Positions 17,826-26,492 of a stretch of DNA of 64,000 nucleotides are shown piece after piece. The stretch comes from Alteripontixanthobacter muriae (lineage in GTDB: Bacteria > Pseudomonadota > Alphaproteobacteria > Sphingomonadales > Sphingomonadaceae). The notes under the pieces were generated by a model. The model did no database searches, was not told the DNA's origin, and was given only the letters and a program-made list of their open reading frames with translations. The DNA lies in contig NZ_JAAFZT010000017.1 of NCBI RefSeq assembly GCF_013336795.1, forward strand, positions 1 through 64,000, given 5' to 3'. Position numbers and translations under genes: made by a program. Every line of letters starts with the position of its first letter. Positions within the stretch are counted from its first letter, which is position 1.

Positions 17826-18035
17826 TGGCGGACCGAGCGGGATTCGAACTAGTGGTACGGACCCGAAAAATAACCCACGGAAATGTGGGCAGAAAACAGC
17901 CCAACAAAGCCAAGATCGCCAGCCGGAGAAAATTGGCCTCACTTGGGAGTATGTGCGTACCGGGAGAATCTGCGTCGAAATGAGCAACTTTGACTCAGCG
18001 AGTCCTGACTTTTCCGTTTAAAATCAGAGACTTGC
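17826..18035 (+). repeat. 210-bp tandem repeat, copy 1, beginning with a tRNA-Ser 3'-end remnant
   Basis: The unit begins TGGCGGACCGAGCGGGATTC, a degenerate version of the 3' end of the intact tRNA-Ser gene at 18246 (about 27 of the first 35 bases agree, including the T-loop core GATTCGAA). It also contains a small hairpin (CCCAC, GTGGG) and about 170 bp of non-coding sequence. It differs from copy 2 at only about six positions. The period is exactly 210 bp and runs on into the tRNA gene. Confidence 0.85.
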
Positions 18036-18245
18036 TGGCGGACCGAGCGGGATTCGAACTAGTGGTACGGACCCGAAAAATAACCCACGGAATTGTGGGC
18101 AGAAAACAGTCCAACAAAGCCAAGATCGCCAGCCGGAGAAAATTGGCCTCACTTGGGAGTATGTGCGTACCGGGAGAATCTACGTCGAAAAGAGCAACTT
18201 TGACTCAGCGAGTCCTGACTTTTCCTTTCAAAATCAGAGACTTGC
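18036..18245 (+). repeat. 210-bp tandem repeat, copy 2, abutting tRNA-Ser
   Basis: This is the second unit of the array, starting with the same tRNA 3'-end remnant and ending directly at the CCA end of the true tRNA-Ser gene. Substitutions relative to copy 1 are scattered (for example in the hairpin loop and near 18180). The array looks like successive att-type duplications at the tRNA 3' end, not a CRISPR or a coding repeat. Confidence 0.85.
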
Positions 18246-18336
18246 TGGCGGAGCGGGTGGGATTCGAACCCACGATACGGGGTTACCGTATACACACTTT
18301 CCAGGCGTGCGCCTTCGACCACTCGGCCACCGCTCC
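18246..18336 (-). tRNA. tRNA-Ser(GGA)
   Basis: On the minus strand the acceptor GGAGCGG (18336-18330) pairs with CCGCTCC, followed by discriminator G and an encoded CCA (18248-18246). The anticodon loop contains GGA (CCTGGAAAG), the variable arm is long (GTATACGGTAACCCCGTATC) and the T-arm reads GGGTTCGAATCCC. All are standard for a class II serine tRNA of 88 nt plus CCA. Its 3' end faces the accessory region on the left, the usual geometry for tRNA-targeted integration. Confidence 0.97.
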
Positions 18337-18453
18337 GCATGCCTTTGCGAGCCGCGCCCTAGCCGGGCATCGGGGCGTTGGCAAGCGGGCTTGGCAGCGC
18401 TCTTTCTCCGGAGAGCTTTTCCAAACGGTCGGCAGATGGCAGGATGGCAGGTG

Positions 18454-19488
18454 ATGAAACATCTGCTCACCGCTTCCGCACTCTTCATGAGCCTCGTCCA
18501 CCCCACGGCGATGGCGCAAGAGGCGCCCTCTCCCGCCGCCATTGCCGCTGCGGCTCCTGCGCACGACTGGCAGCCGATCTCCGCGCAGGATTTGCTTGTC
18601 ATGACGCTGGCGCCGGACCGGGACGGCCACACGCGGACCGTCACAATCCAGTTGATGCCGCCACCGTTCAGCGAACCTTGGGTGGATAACATTCGCACGC
18701 TTGCACGCGCCGGCTGGTATGACGAGGTCAGCATCAATCGCGTCCAGGACAATTACGTCGTGCAGTGGGGCGATCCCGATGGGGAAGAAGAAGCGAAGGC
18801 AAAGCCGCTTCCAGAGGGCCTGCGCCCGACCGAAGAGAGTGACTATGCCGCGGTGCCTATCGAGAACCTGGATGTGAAAATCAGGCAAGCGCTTGCGCGG
18901 GGTATTCTCAACAGGGAATCACATGATCGTGCTGAGCTCATGGAAGCCGGGCCCGAAGGGCGCATGGCGTCTTTCTGGATGCGCCAGTTTCGATCCGATC
19001 CTTACGCCTTGGCTAATCTGTTTTATCGTGGATGGCCGATTGCCATGATGTTCGGAGAGAAGGAAATCTGGCCCGTTCACTGCTATGGTATGGTTGGCGT
19101 CGGACGCGGCATGTCGCCCGATGCTGGCTCCGGTGCTGAACTCTACACGGTGATCGGCCATGCGCCGCGGCACCTCGACCGCAACATCGCACTGGTCGGC
19201 CGCGTGATCGAGGGGATCGAGCATCTTTCCAGCCTGCCACGCGGCACCGGCGATCTCGGCTTCTACGAAGACTCGGCAGAGCACGTGCCGATCAGATCCG
19301 TCCGCATCGCTGCCGATCTGCCGGAAGGCGAGAGGCCTGCATTCGAATATCTTTCCACCGAGAGCGACAGCTTCGCAAATTATGCCGACGCAAGGGCCAA
19401 CAGGCGCGAACCGTTCTTCATAAAACCGGCGGGCGGCGCCGACATCTGCAACGTACCTGTCCCCGTGCGGCGAGCAGGGGCGGACTAG
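18454..19488 (+). CDS. Periplasmic cyclophilin-type peptidylprolyl isomerase
   Basis: The 344-residue product starts with a Sec signal peptide (MKHLLTASALFMSLVHPTAMA, cleavage near AMAQ). Its two cyclophilin halves are VDNIRTLARAGWYDEVSINRVQDNYVVQWGDP and, after a long insert, FYRGWPIAMMFGEKEIWPVHCYGMVGVGRG, then ELYTVIGHAPRHLDRNIALVGRVIEG. It should catalyse prolyl cis-trans isomerisation in the periplasm. The roughly 90-residue insert is a variant feature of this sphingomonad group. I start it at ATG 18454, which gives the signal peptide; longer in-frame readings would run through the tRNA gene. Confidence 0.85.
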   Translation: MKHLLTASALFMSLVHPTAMAQEAPSPAAIAAAAPAHDWQPISAQDLLVMTLAPDRDGHTRTVTIQLMPPPFSEPWVDNIRTLARAGWYDEVSINRVQDNYVVQWGDPDGEEEAKAKPLPEGLRPTEESDYAAVPIENLDVKIRQALARGILNRESHDRAELMEAGPEGRMASFWMRQFRSDPYALANLFYRGWPIAMMFGEKEIWPVHCYGMVGVGRGMSPDAGSGAELYTVIGHAPRHLDRNIALVGRVIEGIEHLSSLPRGTGDLGFYEDSAEHVPIRSVRIAADLPEGERPAFEYLSTESDSFANYADARANRREPFFIKPAGGADICNVPVPVRRAGAD

Positions 19489-21575
19489 ACCCGTTCAGCT
19501 TGGGCCACGGCATCGCTGGCGCGCAGGGCGCTGGTGATGCGGGTCAGATGCGCCAGATCCACTACCTCCAGTTCCACCTCATAGGTCTGGAACGGCGTAT
19601 CGCGGGTGACCTGTTCCAGCGCCATGACATTTGCCATGTTCTTGGCGAAAATTCCGGCCATCTCGTACAAGGTGCCCGGCCGGTCATAGAGTATCACCCG
19701 CATCCGTCCCAGCGCGCCTTGCGATCGCCGGCCCCAGGACAGGTCGAGCCAGTCGGCATCGATCCCGCTGGCCAATTGCAGGCAATCGATGGTGTGGACC
19801 TCGACGCCCTCGCCCGCCTTGCGCAGGCCCACGATCCTGTCGCCCGGTACGGGATGGCAGCATTCGGCGAGACGAAACCCGACCCCTGCGGTCAGCCCCT
19901 TGATCGATATGACCCGTTCCTGCTGCGGCCAGTCCGGCTCTTCCGCAAGGTCGGCAGTGCTGCCGGGGACCAGAGCCTCCATCACTTCGCGGTCGTCCAG
20001 CTTGGCCGCGCCGATGGCATACATCAGCGCTTCCTCGTCCTCGAGGCCCAGCCGCTTGATGGCCGCGCGAGTCGCTTTCTTGCCGATGCGGGTGGGCAGG
20101 CGCGCAGCAATCTCGTCGAACAGCTTGGTCCCGATCTCCGCCACCTCAGCCCGTTCCTTCAACCGAACCGAGCGGCGGATGGCGGCACGCGCCTTGCCGG
20201 TCACGACGAACCCCAGCCATGAAAGCTGGGGGTGAGCATCGCCGCCCTTGATGATCTCGACCACGTCGCCATTGTTCAATGGTGTGCGCAGCGGCATGTG
20301 CCGCCCGTTGATCTTGGCGCCGACGGTATGTGCGCCAAGGTCGGTATGGACGGCAAAGGCGAAGTCCACCGGCGTAGCGCCCTTGGGCAGAGGGAACAGC
20401 CCCCCCTTGGGCGTGAAGGCGAAGATGCGATCCTGATAGATCGCCATGCGCGTGTGTTCGAGAAGTTCCTCCGCATCGTGGCTGGCATCCACGATCTCGA
20501 TCAGATCGCGCAGCCATCCAACCTGCCCGTCGGGGCGGTCGCCCTGCTTGTAAGCCCAGTGCGCCGCCAGACCGAATTCGTTGAGGCGGTGCATTTCCTT
20601 CGTGCGGATCTGCACCTCCACCCGCATCGAATTTTCATACATCAGCGCCGTGTGCAGGCTGCGATAGCCGTTGTTCTTGGGCGTGGAGATATAGTCCTTG
20701 AAGCGGCCCGGGATGAACTGCCACGTCTTGTGCAGGACACCCATCGCCCGGTAGCAATCAATCTCGTCCTCGCACAAAATGCGGAACGCCATGATGTCGC
20801 TGACCTGGTCGAAGCTGACATGCCGTTCGGCCATCTTGCGCCAGATGGAATAGGTCTGCTTCTCACGCCCCGCAACCTCGACCTTCAGCCCGGCTTCGCT
20901 CAGCGCCTGCTTCACCGCGAGCGCGATGGCATCGACCTGACCACCGTCCTGGTTGCGGATCTGCTCCAGCCTGCCGGTAATGGTGGCATAGGCCTCCGGC
21001 TCCAGCTGTTCGAATGCCAGCGCCTGCATCTCGCGCATATATTCATACATACCGACGCGTTCGGCCAGCGGCGCATAGATTTCCATGGTCTCGCGGGCGA
21101 TGCGCTGGCGCTTTTCCGGCTTCTTGATGAAATGCAGCGTGCGCATGTTGTGCAGCCGGTCGGCCAGCTTGACCAGCAGCACGCGGATGTCCTCGCTCAT
21201 GGCAAGGAGGAACTTGCGCAGATTCTCCGCCGCCCGTTCGTCCTCGGGCATGGCGTCGATCTTCGACAGCTTGGTCACGCCATCGACCAGCCTTGCAACT
21301 TCCGGCCCGAAGTTCAGCTCCACATCCTCGATCGTGGCGAGCGTATCCTCCACCGTATCGTGGAGGAGCGCCGTGATGATCGTTTCCTGATCCAGCTTCA
21401 GATCGGTCATCAACCCCGCCACTTCGACCGGGTGGCTGAAATAAGGGTCGCCGCTGGCGCGCTTCTGGCTACCGTGCTTCTGCACCGTGTAGACGTAAGC
21501 CCGATTCAGCAGAGCTTCGTCCGCATCCGGGTCGTATTCCTTGACCTTTTCGACAAGTTCGTACTGGCGCAGCAT
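19485..21575 (-). CDS. spoT: Bifunctional (p)ppGpp synthetase/hydrolase (Rel/SpoT homologue)
   Basis: The product has 696 residues from the ATG at 21575 (MLRQYELVEKVKEYDPDADE). Domain order is canonical: an HD hydrolase (YFSHPVEVAGL, ITALLHDTVEDT), a synthetase domain (DIMAFRILCEDEIDCYRAMG, KDYISTPKNNGYRSLHT), a TGS domain (FTPKGGLFPLPKGATPVDFA), a zinc-finger/helical part and a C-terminal ACT domain (RVILYDRPGTLYEMAGIF). Both catalytic sites look intact, as expected in Alphaproteobacteria, where a single Rsh protein makes and degrades the alarmone. It converges on the cyclophilin gene with a 4-bp overlap of the stops. Confidence 0.95.
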   Translation of the reverse strand: MLRQYELVEKVKEYDPDADEALLNRAYVYTVQKHGSQKRASGDPYFSHPVEVAGLMTDLKLDQETIITALLHDTVEDTLATIEDVELNFGPEVARLVDGVTKLSKIDAMPEDERAAENLRKFLLAMSEDIRVLLVKLADRLHNMRTLHFIKKPEKRQRIARETMEIYAPLAERVGMYEYMREMQALAFEQLEPEAYATITGRLEQIRNQDGGQVDAIALAVKQALSEAGLKVEVAGREKQTYSIWRKMAERHVSFDQVSDIMAFRILCEDEIDCYRAMGVLHKTWQFIPGRFKDYISTPKNNGYRSLHTALMYENSMRVEVQIRTKEMHRLNEFGLAAHWAYKQGDRPDGQVGWLRDLIEIVDASHDAEELLEHTRMAIYQDRIFAFTPKGGLFPLPKGATPVDFAFAVHTDLGAHTVGAKINGRHMPLRTPLNNGDVVEIIKGGDAHPQLSWLGFVVTGKARAAIRRSVRLKERAEVAEIGTKLFDEIAARLPTRIGKKATRAAIKRLGLEDEEALMYAIGAAKLDDREVMEALVPGSTADLAEEPDWPQQERVISIKGLTAGVGFRLAECCHPVPGDRIVGLRKAGEGVEVHTIDCLQLASGIDADWLDLSWGRRSQGALGRMRVILYDRPGTLYEMAGIFAKNMANVMALEQVTRDTPFQTYEVELEVVDLAHLTRITSALRASDAVAQAERV

Positions 21576-21658
21576 CACTGCTGAATGTGCGCATTGCAGG
21601 CCGCAGGGCAAGCGCTAATGCGCCCTGCCCTGCGATTTAGCGCAGCGAACTTCCGCTC

Positions 21659-23584
21659 TCAGCTCCTCGGCTGTAACAATGCGTCGACCGTTCCGGTCGT
21701 CACGGAATGGTAGCCGGGACGGGTTTCGGCATAGATCCGCCGGGCGATGGTCCGGCCCCATTCGCCCTGCTCCATCAGCGTTTCGAACAGGGGCGCGACG
21801 AATTTGCGCCGCCCGACCTGCGCGAGGAAGCGCTCCGCAAAAGGCACCGCGGGTTCGTAACGATTGGCAAGCGCCAGATCGAGCCAGAGGAACAATTCCT
21901 CATTGTTGCCCGACGCAGACAGGTCCAGCGCCGAATCCAGCGCAGGGAGTTGCACCGCATCAAGATCGCGGGGGATTTCAGCAAGGAAGCGCTGCCTTTC
22001 GGCGGACGACCAGCTGGCCCATGCGTCGCGATCGAGGCGGCGATCCGCCGTGTAGCCACGCGCCGCTGCATCCACTTCGGCGAAGGCTGCAGGATCGGGC
22101 CGCGCAACATTATCGGGCAGGCCGGGTTCATAGATCCATTCGGCCAGTTGCAGCCGCTGCGCCTCGGCCTCGTCGCGGACGAGATTGCGGCGCATATCCT
22201 CCAGCAGCATGGCGGATGTGGCGGGCTGAAAGGCATGATTGTCGAACCATTGCCGCAGCCAGGCATCGAAGCGTTCACGGCCGACGATGCTCTCCACCGT
22301 TCGCAGGAAATAGGCACCCTTATCATAGACGATGGCGCTGCCTACTGGGTCGGCGTTCACCGGCTGGTGCAGAGCAGTTCCGGGTGCTTCCATCCCGACC
22401 TCGGCCAGCGTGTTCTCGATCGCGGCGAAGCTGAGGGCAGCTTCCTGATCGGCACGTTCCTTGCCGTAGATCTGCTCGACGATGCGGTTCTCGAAGTAGG
22501 AGGTCACGCCCTCGTTCAGCCAGCTGTCGGTCCAATTGGCGTTAGTGACCAGATTGCCCGACCAGCTATGAGCCAACTCATGCGCGACGAGGCCGGTAAG
22601 GCTGCGGTCCCCGGCAATGAAGGTCGGCGTCAGGAAAGTCATGACCGGGTTCTCCATGCCGCCATAGGGGAAGCTGGGGGGCAGGACGATCATGTCGTAG
22701 CGGCCCCAGCGATAGGGGCCGTACAGATCCTCTGCGGCGGCGACCATGCGTTCGGTATCGGCGAGTTCATAGGCAGCGCGGTCGATGACGACAGGCTCGG
22801 CCCAGACGCCGGTGCGCGGGCCGAGGGCGCGAAACTCGATATCGCCCGCCGCAATCGCGATTAGATAGGGCGCCACCGGCTTGTCCATCGCTAAGGTGAA
22901 GATACGCCTGTTCCCCGGCGCGTCCACGGGTTCGCCGCCGCTGAGGCCGGACATCACCACGTTCAGCGGTTCGGGGGCACTCACCCGCGCTTCCCAGGTC
23001 TGGCGGATGCTGGGGCTGTCCTGCGTCGGGATCCAGGTGCGATTCAGCGTCGGCTGCCCCTGGCTGAGCAGGAAGGGATGTTCGCCCCCGGCGGTCTGTT
23101 CGGGCGAAAGCCATTGCAAGGCGCCTGCATCCATCGCCGCATCGTAGCGGATGGCGATCTGGCGCGCGTCACCGATTGCGATGGTGATAGGTTCGCCCAT
23201 GCCGTCGACCCGTTCGCCCACAGTGAAGGGCAGCGCGTTTCCTGCATTGTCGGTAACGGAAGCAATCCGCAAGCCGTCGCTGTCGAGGATGATCTCATCC
23301 GCGCCGGGTCGCGCCGCGATGTCGAGAACGGCCGTGCCGCCCACATTGCGATTCGCAAAATCGAGATCGAGGTCGAGATTGACATGCGTCACCCGCGCGA
23401 TCTGCGGCTGCGCGAAAGTCAGTTCGTCCACGGCATCCGCACTGGTCAGAATAGGCGCGACCATCGCCTCACCCATGGCTGCCGTCTGCATCGCGTTCTG
23501 CGATCCGGCAGGCACGGTGGTGCAGGCGGCGGTGGCAAGAAGTATCGTGAGGACAGCAGCAGTGGAACGGTGGGCGGAACGCAT
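21659..23584 (-). CDS. M1 family metallopeptidase lipoprotein
   Basis: The product has 641 residues from the ATG at 23584, preceded by GGAGA five nt upstream. It begins with a lipoprotein signal (MRSAHRSTAAVLTILLATAAC). The M1 aminopeptidase core shows the exopeptidase motif YGGMENPVMTFL, the zinc motif VAHELAHSW and the downstream Glu in the WLNEGVTSYFENR segment. The closest family relatives are leukotriene A4 hydrolase-like aminopeptidases, about 600-650 residues long with a C-terminal helical domain (FLWLDLALANRYEPAVPFAERF). It is probably anchored at a membrane facing the periplasm and trims peptides from their N-terminus. Confidence 0.9.
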   Translation of the reverse strand: MRSAHRSTAAVLTILLATAACTTVPAGSQNAMQTAAMGEAMVAPILTSADAVDELTFAQPQIARVTHVNLDLDLDFANRNVGGTAVLDIAARPGADEIILDSDGLRIASVTDNAGNALPFTVGERVDGMGEPITIAIGDARQIAIRYDAAMDAGALQWLSPEQTAGGEHPFLLSQGQPTLNRTWIPTQDSPSIRQTWEARVSAPEPLNVVMSGLSGGEPVDAPGNRRIFTLAMDKPVAPYLIAIAAGDIEFRALGPRTGVWAEPVVIDRAAYELADTERMVAAAEDLYGPYRWGRYDMIVLPPSFPYGGMENPVMTFLTPTFIAGDRSLTGLVAHELAHSWSGNLVTNANWTDSWLNEGVTSYFENRIVEQIYGKERADQEAALSFAAIENTLAEVGMEAPGTALHQPVNADPVGSAIVYDKGAYFLRTVESIVGRERFDAWLRQWFDNHAFQPATSAMLLEDMRRNLVRDEAEAQRLQLAEWIYEPGLPDNVARPDPAAFAEVDAAARGYTADRRLDRDAWASWSSAERQRFLAEIPRDLDAVQLPALDSALDLSASGNNEELFLWLDLALANRYEPAVPFAERFLAQVGRRKFVAPLFETLMEQGEWGRTIARRIYAETRPGYHSVTTGTVDALLQPRS

Positions 23585-23647
23585 GAAATTCTCCGGAGAA
23601 AGTAATCTGCCCGGCATAGAGGCAACAATATGAAGTCGCGCTGAAGC

Positions 23648-24544
23648 TCAGTTCCAGACAGCGTGCGGTGGCAGGCTCATGAGAATGGCGTCGATATTGC
23701 CGCCGGTCTTGAGGCCGAAAAGGGTGCCGCGGTCATAGACGAGGTTGAATTCGGCATAGCGGCCCCGCCATTCCAGCTGGCGCTGGCGGTCCACTTCGTC
23801 AAAATCGCTGTCCATGCGCCGCCTGACGATGCGCGGGAAGACGGCAAGGAAAGCCTCACCTACATCGCGAGTGAAAGCGAAGTGCCTTTCGAAAGCGGCA
23901 TCGTCCTCGCATTCGAGATGATCGTAGAAAATGCCGCCCACCCCGCGATGGCACTCGCGGTGGGGGATGTAGAAATATTCGTCCGCCCATTTGCTGAACC
24001 GGTCGTACCAGGTGGGATTATGCGCTGCACAGGCCGCGCGGAAGGCGGCGTGGAACTCCGCCGTGTCGTCCTCATATGGGATCGGTGGATTAAGATCCGC
24101 TCCGCCCCCGAACCAGGCCTTGCCGGTGGTCAGGTAACGCGTGTTCATGTGCACCGCCGGGACGCGTGGATTGGCCATGTGCGCGACCAGGCTGATGCCG
24201 GTGGCGGTGAAAGCGGGGTTCTCGGCACTGGCGCCGTTCACGCTGGCGGCGAATTTAGGCGCGAAATTGCCGTGTACGGTCGAGACATTCACGCCGACCT
24301 TCTCGAAAACCTTGCCCTTCATCACGCCCCGCACACCGCCGCCAGGAGCCGGATTGCCCTCCTCCTCCCGGTGCCATTCGGCAAAGTCGAAGCGCGCGTC
24401 GCTGCCCTGCTCCTGCTCGATCGTCTCGAAGGATGTGCAGATACGGGTCCGCAGATCCTCGAACCAGGCGCGGGCCTGTGCCGTGCGGGTGTCGGTTGCC
24501 GGATCGGCGGAGGCGCCGGATGATGGGGTGTCGCGTTGCATCAT
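23648..24544 (-). CDS. hemF: Oxygen-dependent coproporphyrinogen-III oxidase
   Basis: The 298-residue product of this haem-biosynthesis gene carries the conserved stretches GGGVRGVMKGKVFEKVGVN, ANPRVPAVHMNTRYLTTG, FGGGADLNPPIPYEDD, HRGVGGIFYDH and, near the C-terminus, RGRYAEFNLVYDRGT followed by GLKTGGNIDAILMSLPP. HemF converts coproporphyrinogen III to protoporphyrinogen IX by two oxidative decarboxylations using O2, in the cytoplasm. The start lies at paired ATG codons (24544/24541). It is divergent from pdeM, with a spacer of only about 45 bp, so their promoters must overlap. Confidence 0.95.
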   Translation of the reverse strand: MMQRDTPSSGASADPATDTRTAQARAWFEDLRTRICTSFETIEQEQGSDARFDFAEWHREEEGNPAPGGGVRGVMKGKVFEKVGVNVSTVHGNFAPKFAASVNGASAENPAFTATGISLVAHMANPRVPAVHMNTRYLTTGKAWFGGGADLNPPIPYEDDTAEFHAAFRAACAAHNPTWYDRFSKWADEYFYIPHRECHRGVGGIFYDHLECEDDAAFERHFAFTRDVGEAFLAVFPRIVRRRMDSDFDEVDRQRQLEWRGRYAEFNLVYDRGTLFGLKTGGNIDAILMSLPPHAVWN

Positions 24545-24588
24545 GCTTTTGGCTTGCCACCGGATTGGCCTTGCGGCAAGTGGGCCCA

Positions 24589-25296
24589 ATGGTTCCCCTT
24601 TCGTTCGCCAATCAGGAATTCCTCCTCACCACGGGCCGGGCGGTCTTCTGGCCGCGAGAGAACGCGCTTCTGGTAGCGGATCTGCATCTGGAGAAGGCCA
24701 GCTTCTTTGCGCGGTATGGGCAGATGTTGCCGCCGTATGACAGCCGCGAAACGCTGGAGAGGGTCGCACTGGCGATCCGCGAAACCGGCGCAAGGCGGGT
24801 CTATACTCTTGGCGACAATTTCCACGATGCGGGCGGTGCAGACAGGCTGGAACCGCACGCCGCCGGCATGCTGGCCGCGCTGACGCGGATCGTCGACTGG
24901 GTCTGGATTACCGGCAATCACGACGAAGATGCGGAAGGCAAGGCCCCGGAAGTGAAGGCGGGCGGCACCATGGCAGATGAACTACTGATCGATGGTGTGG
25001 TTCTTCGCCACCGTGCGCTGAAAGGCGAATCGCGTCCCGAGCTTTCCGGACATTATCACCCGCGGCTTGAAGTCTCGGTTCGCCGGCGCAGGATAAGGCG
25101 GGCCTGCACGGTCGTCAGCCGTGACGCCAATGGTTCGGGGCGGATGATCCTGCCCGCTTTCGGCGTGCTGACCGGCGGGATGGATGCCGCCGATCCCGCC
25201 ATTCTGCAGGCGATGCAGCCTGCTTCGCAGATCGATGCGGTACTGCCTGCAGCAGGGCGGCTGGTGCAGTTTCCCCTGTGGCGGTCCGCTGCCTGA
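24589..25296 (+). CDS. pdeM: PdeM-type metallophosphoesterase (ligase-associated DNA damage response)
   Basis: This 235-residue phosphoesterase has LLVADLHLEK, LGDNFHD, ITGNHDED and a C-terminal GHYHPR. The compact size and the PYDSRETLERVA segment after the first motif fit PdeM, a nuclease usually linked to LigD-like ligase and Lhr helicase genes. Those partners are not nearby here. I chose the ATG at 24589 (MVPLSFANQEFLLTTGRAVFW) because the longer in-frame reading would overlap hemF antisense and encodes low-quality sequence. Function in DNA repair is by family; substrate is unknown. Confidence 0.85.
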   Translation: MVPLSFANQEFLLTTGRAVFWPRENALLVADLHLEKASFFARYGQMLPPYDSRETLERVALAIRETGARRVYTLGDNFHDAGGADRLEPHAAGMLAALTRIVDWVWITGNHDEDAEGKAPEVKAGGTMADELLIDGVVLRHRALKGESRPELSGHYHPRLEVSVRRRRIRRACTVVSRDANGSGRMILPAFGVLTGGMDAADPAILQAMQPASQIDAVLPAAGRLVQFPLWRSAA

Positions 25297-25392
25297 CGGC
25301 AATGCCGGCGTTCTGCAACTGAGCACTGGCGCAACGGAGCAATGCTCCCTATATCGGCGGCTTACAATTCGGCAATTTCAGGAGACTGCCCC

Positions 25393-25935
25393 ATAGCCCG
25401 TCCACCCCGGCGCACCATGCAACCGCCCATCAAGAGCGGCCCGCGCTACGACAACATGATCCAGTCCGACAAGGTCCGCGTCATCGATGAAACCGGCGAG
25501 AACGTCGGCGTGATGTACACCCGCGAGGCGATCGAACAGGCGGCCGGAGTCGGCCTGAACCTGGTCGAGGTATCGCCCAATGCCGATCCGCCGGTCTGCA
25601 AGTTTCTCGATGTCGGCAAGCACCGCTTCGAAGCGCAGAAAAAGGCCAATGCCGCGCGTAAGTCGCAGAAGACCCAGGACATCAAAGAGGTCAAGATGCG
25701 CCCCAACATCGACACGCATGATTATGACGTGAAGATGCGGAACGTGCACAAGTTCATCGACAATGGCGACAAGGTGAAGGTCACCCTGCGTTTCCGTGGC
25801 CGCGAGATGGCGCACCAGAATTTGGGCATGGATCTGTTGAAGCGGGTGCAGGACGACACGTCGGAAACGGCGAAGGTCGAGGCATTTCCCCGGCTCGAGG
25901 GCCGTCAGATGCTAATGGTGCTCTCACCCAAGTGA
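25393..25935 (+). CDS. infC: Translation initiation factor IF-3, probable ATA start
   Basis: IF-3 of about 180 residues: N-domain (RVIDETGENVGVMYTREAI, GLNLVEVSPNADPPVCKF), linker (KKANAARKSQKTQDIKEVKMRP) and C-domain (VTLRFRGREMAHQNLGMDLL). The best ribosome site, AGGAGA at 25380-25385, lies seven nt before an in-frame ATA (25393) giving xARPPRRTMQPP, which matches the N-termini usual for this group. The first downstream ATG (25417) has no ribosome site, and an ATG at 25342 has one only two nt away. Rare start codons in infC are known to allow IF-3 autoregulation. rpmI and rplT do not follow; a strong terminator does. Confidence 0.9.
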   Translation: MARPPRRTMQPPIKSGPRYDNMIQSDKVRVIDETGENVGVMYTREAIEQAAGVGLNLVEVSPNADPPVCKFLDVGKHRFEAQKKANAARKSQKTQDIKEVKMRPNIDTHDYDVKMRNVHKFIDNGDKVKVTLRFRGREMAHQNLGMDLLKRVQDDTSETAKVEAFPRLEGRQMLMVLSPK

Positions 25936-26021
25936 ATTTTTCGGGACTGCATCGTGGTTGCCACAATGGCGATCATGATGCCCGCCTGACCTCGCTGCAT
26001 ACAAAATGGCGCTGCATACAA

Positions 26022-26050
26022 AAAGGGCGCGCCGCAATGGCGCGCCCTTT
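26022..26050. terminator. Strong bidirectional terminator between infC and the small membrane-protein gene
   Basis: AAAGGGCGCGCC pairs perfectly with GGCGCGCCCTTT around a 5-nt loop, flanked by A and T runs, and so serves both converging genes. Just upstream, GCTGCATACAAAA occurs twice (about 25995-26024). Confidence 0.9.
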
Positions 26051-26068
26051 GATCGTGAGGCGTAATGT

Positions 26069-26287
26069 TCAAACGCTGATGAAATTATCGTCGTCATCAC
26101 TTTCTGCGATCAGATAAGTGATGCCGACCAGAACCAGGCCGAACAGAATGGGGATTGCTGCCGAATTGCCGGCCAGTTCGTTTTCGGCCGTAATCGGTGC
26201 GGCATCGCGCTGAACGGTTTGTGCGACTGCCGGGCTGGCAGCCAGCGACAGTGCGGCCATGGGCGCAAGTATGTTCCGTATCTTCAT
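26069..26287 (-). CDS. Small exported membrane peptide with acidic tail
   Basis: The product has 72 residues from the ATG at 26287 (AAGGA seven nt upstream). It has a Sec signal peptide (MKIRNILAPMAALSLAASPAVA), a short linker, one transmembrane helix (IPILFGLVLVGITYLIA) and a C-terminal ESDDDDNFISV. The type is common in Erythrobacteraceae, but the function is unknown. The upstream GGAAC-N17-GTT site suggests induction by general stress. Confidence 0.75.
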   Translation of the reverse strand: MKIRNILAPMAALSLAASPAVAQTVQRDAAPITAENELAGNSAAIPILFGLVLVGITYLIAESDDDDNFISV

Positions 26288-26321
26288 GCAAATATCCTTC
26301 TGCGATCGAATGTAATGGGAT

Positions 26322-26346
26322 AACGGCATGGGAGTTTGTCTGTTCC
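26322..26346 (-). promoter_or_regulatory. EcfG-type (general stress sigma factor) promoter
   Basis: On the minus strand GGAAC (26346-26342) and CGTT (GTT at 26324-26322) are spaced by 17 bp, an exact fit to the alphaproteobacterial EcfG consensus GGAAC-N16/17-cGTT. The site lies about 35 bp before the ATG of the small membrane peptide gene. Confidence 0.6.
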
Positions 26347-26492
26347 GAACCTGTCGCGATGCGTCGCATCACAGCCTCGCGCTGTCGTATTCCACCAGTT
26401 TCATCACGCGTGATTCATCCCGGCGGTTGAAAACCTGCCCGTTCGGAATTAATCGCAAAATCAGTTCAGCGCGTGGCGAAGATGCGTTCCTG

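Noticed and set aside
17826-17861. Two further functional tRNA genes in the repeat units
   Set aside because: Only the 3' part is present; the T-stem does not pair, and no anticodon arm or 5' acceptor strand follows.
17826-18245. Possible CRISPR array
   Set aside because: The units are 210 bp and nearly identical throughout, with no repeat-spacer alternation, and no cas genes are present.
20232-21584. 450-codon plus-strand ORF
   Set aside because: It is antisense to the Rel/SpoT gene, whose four domains are all intact.
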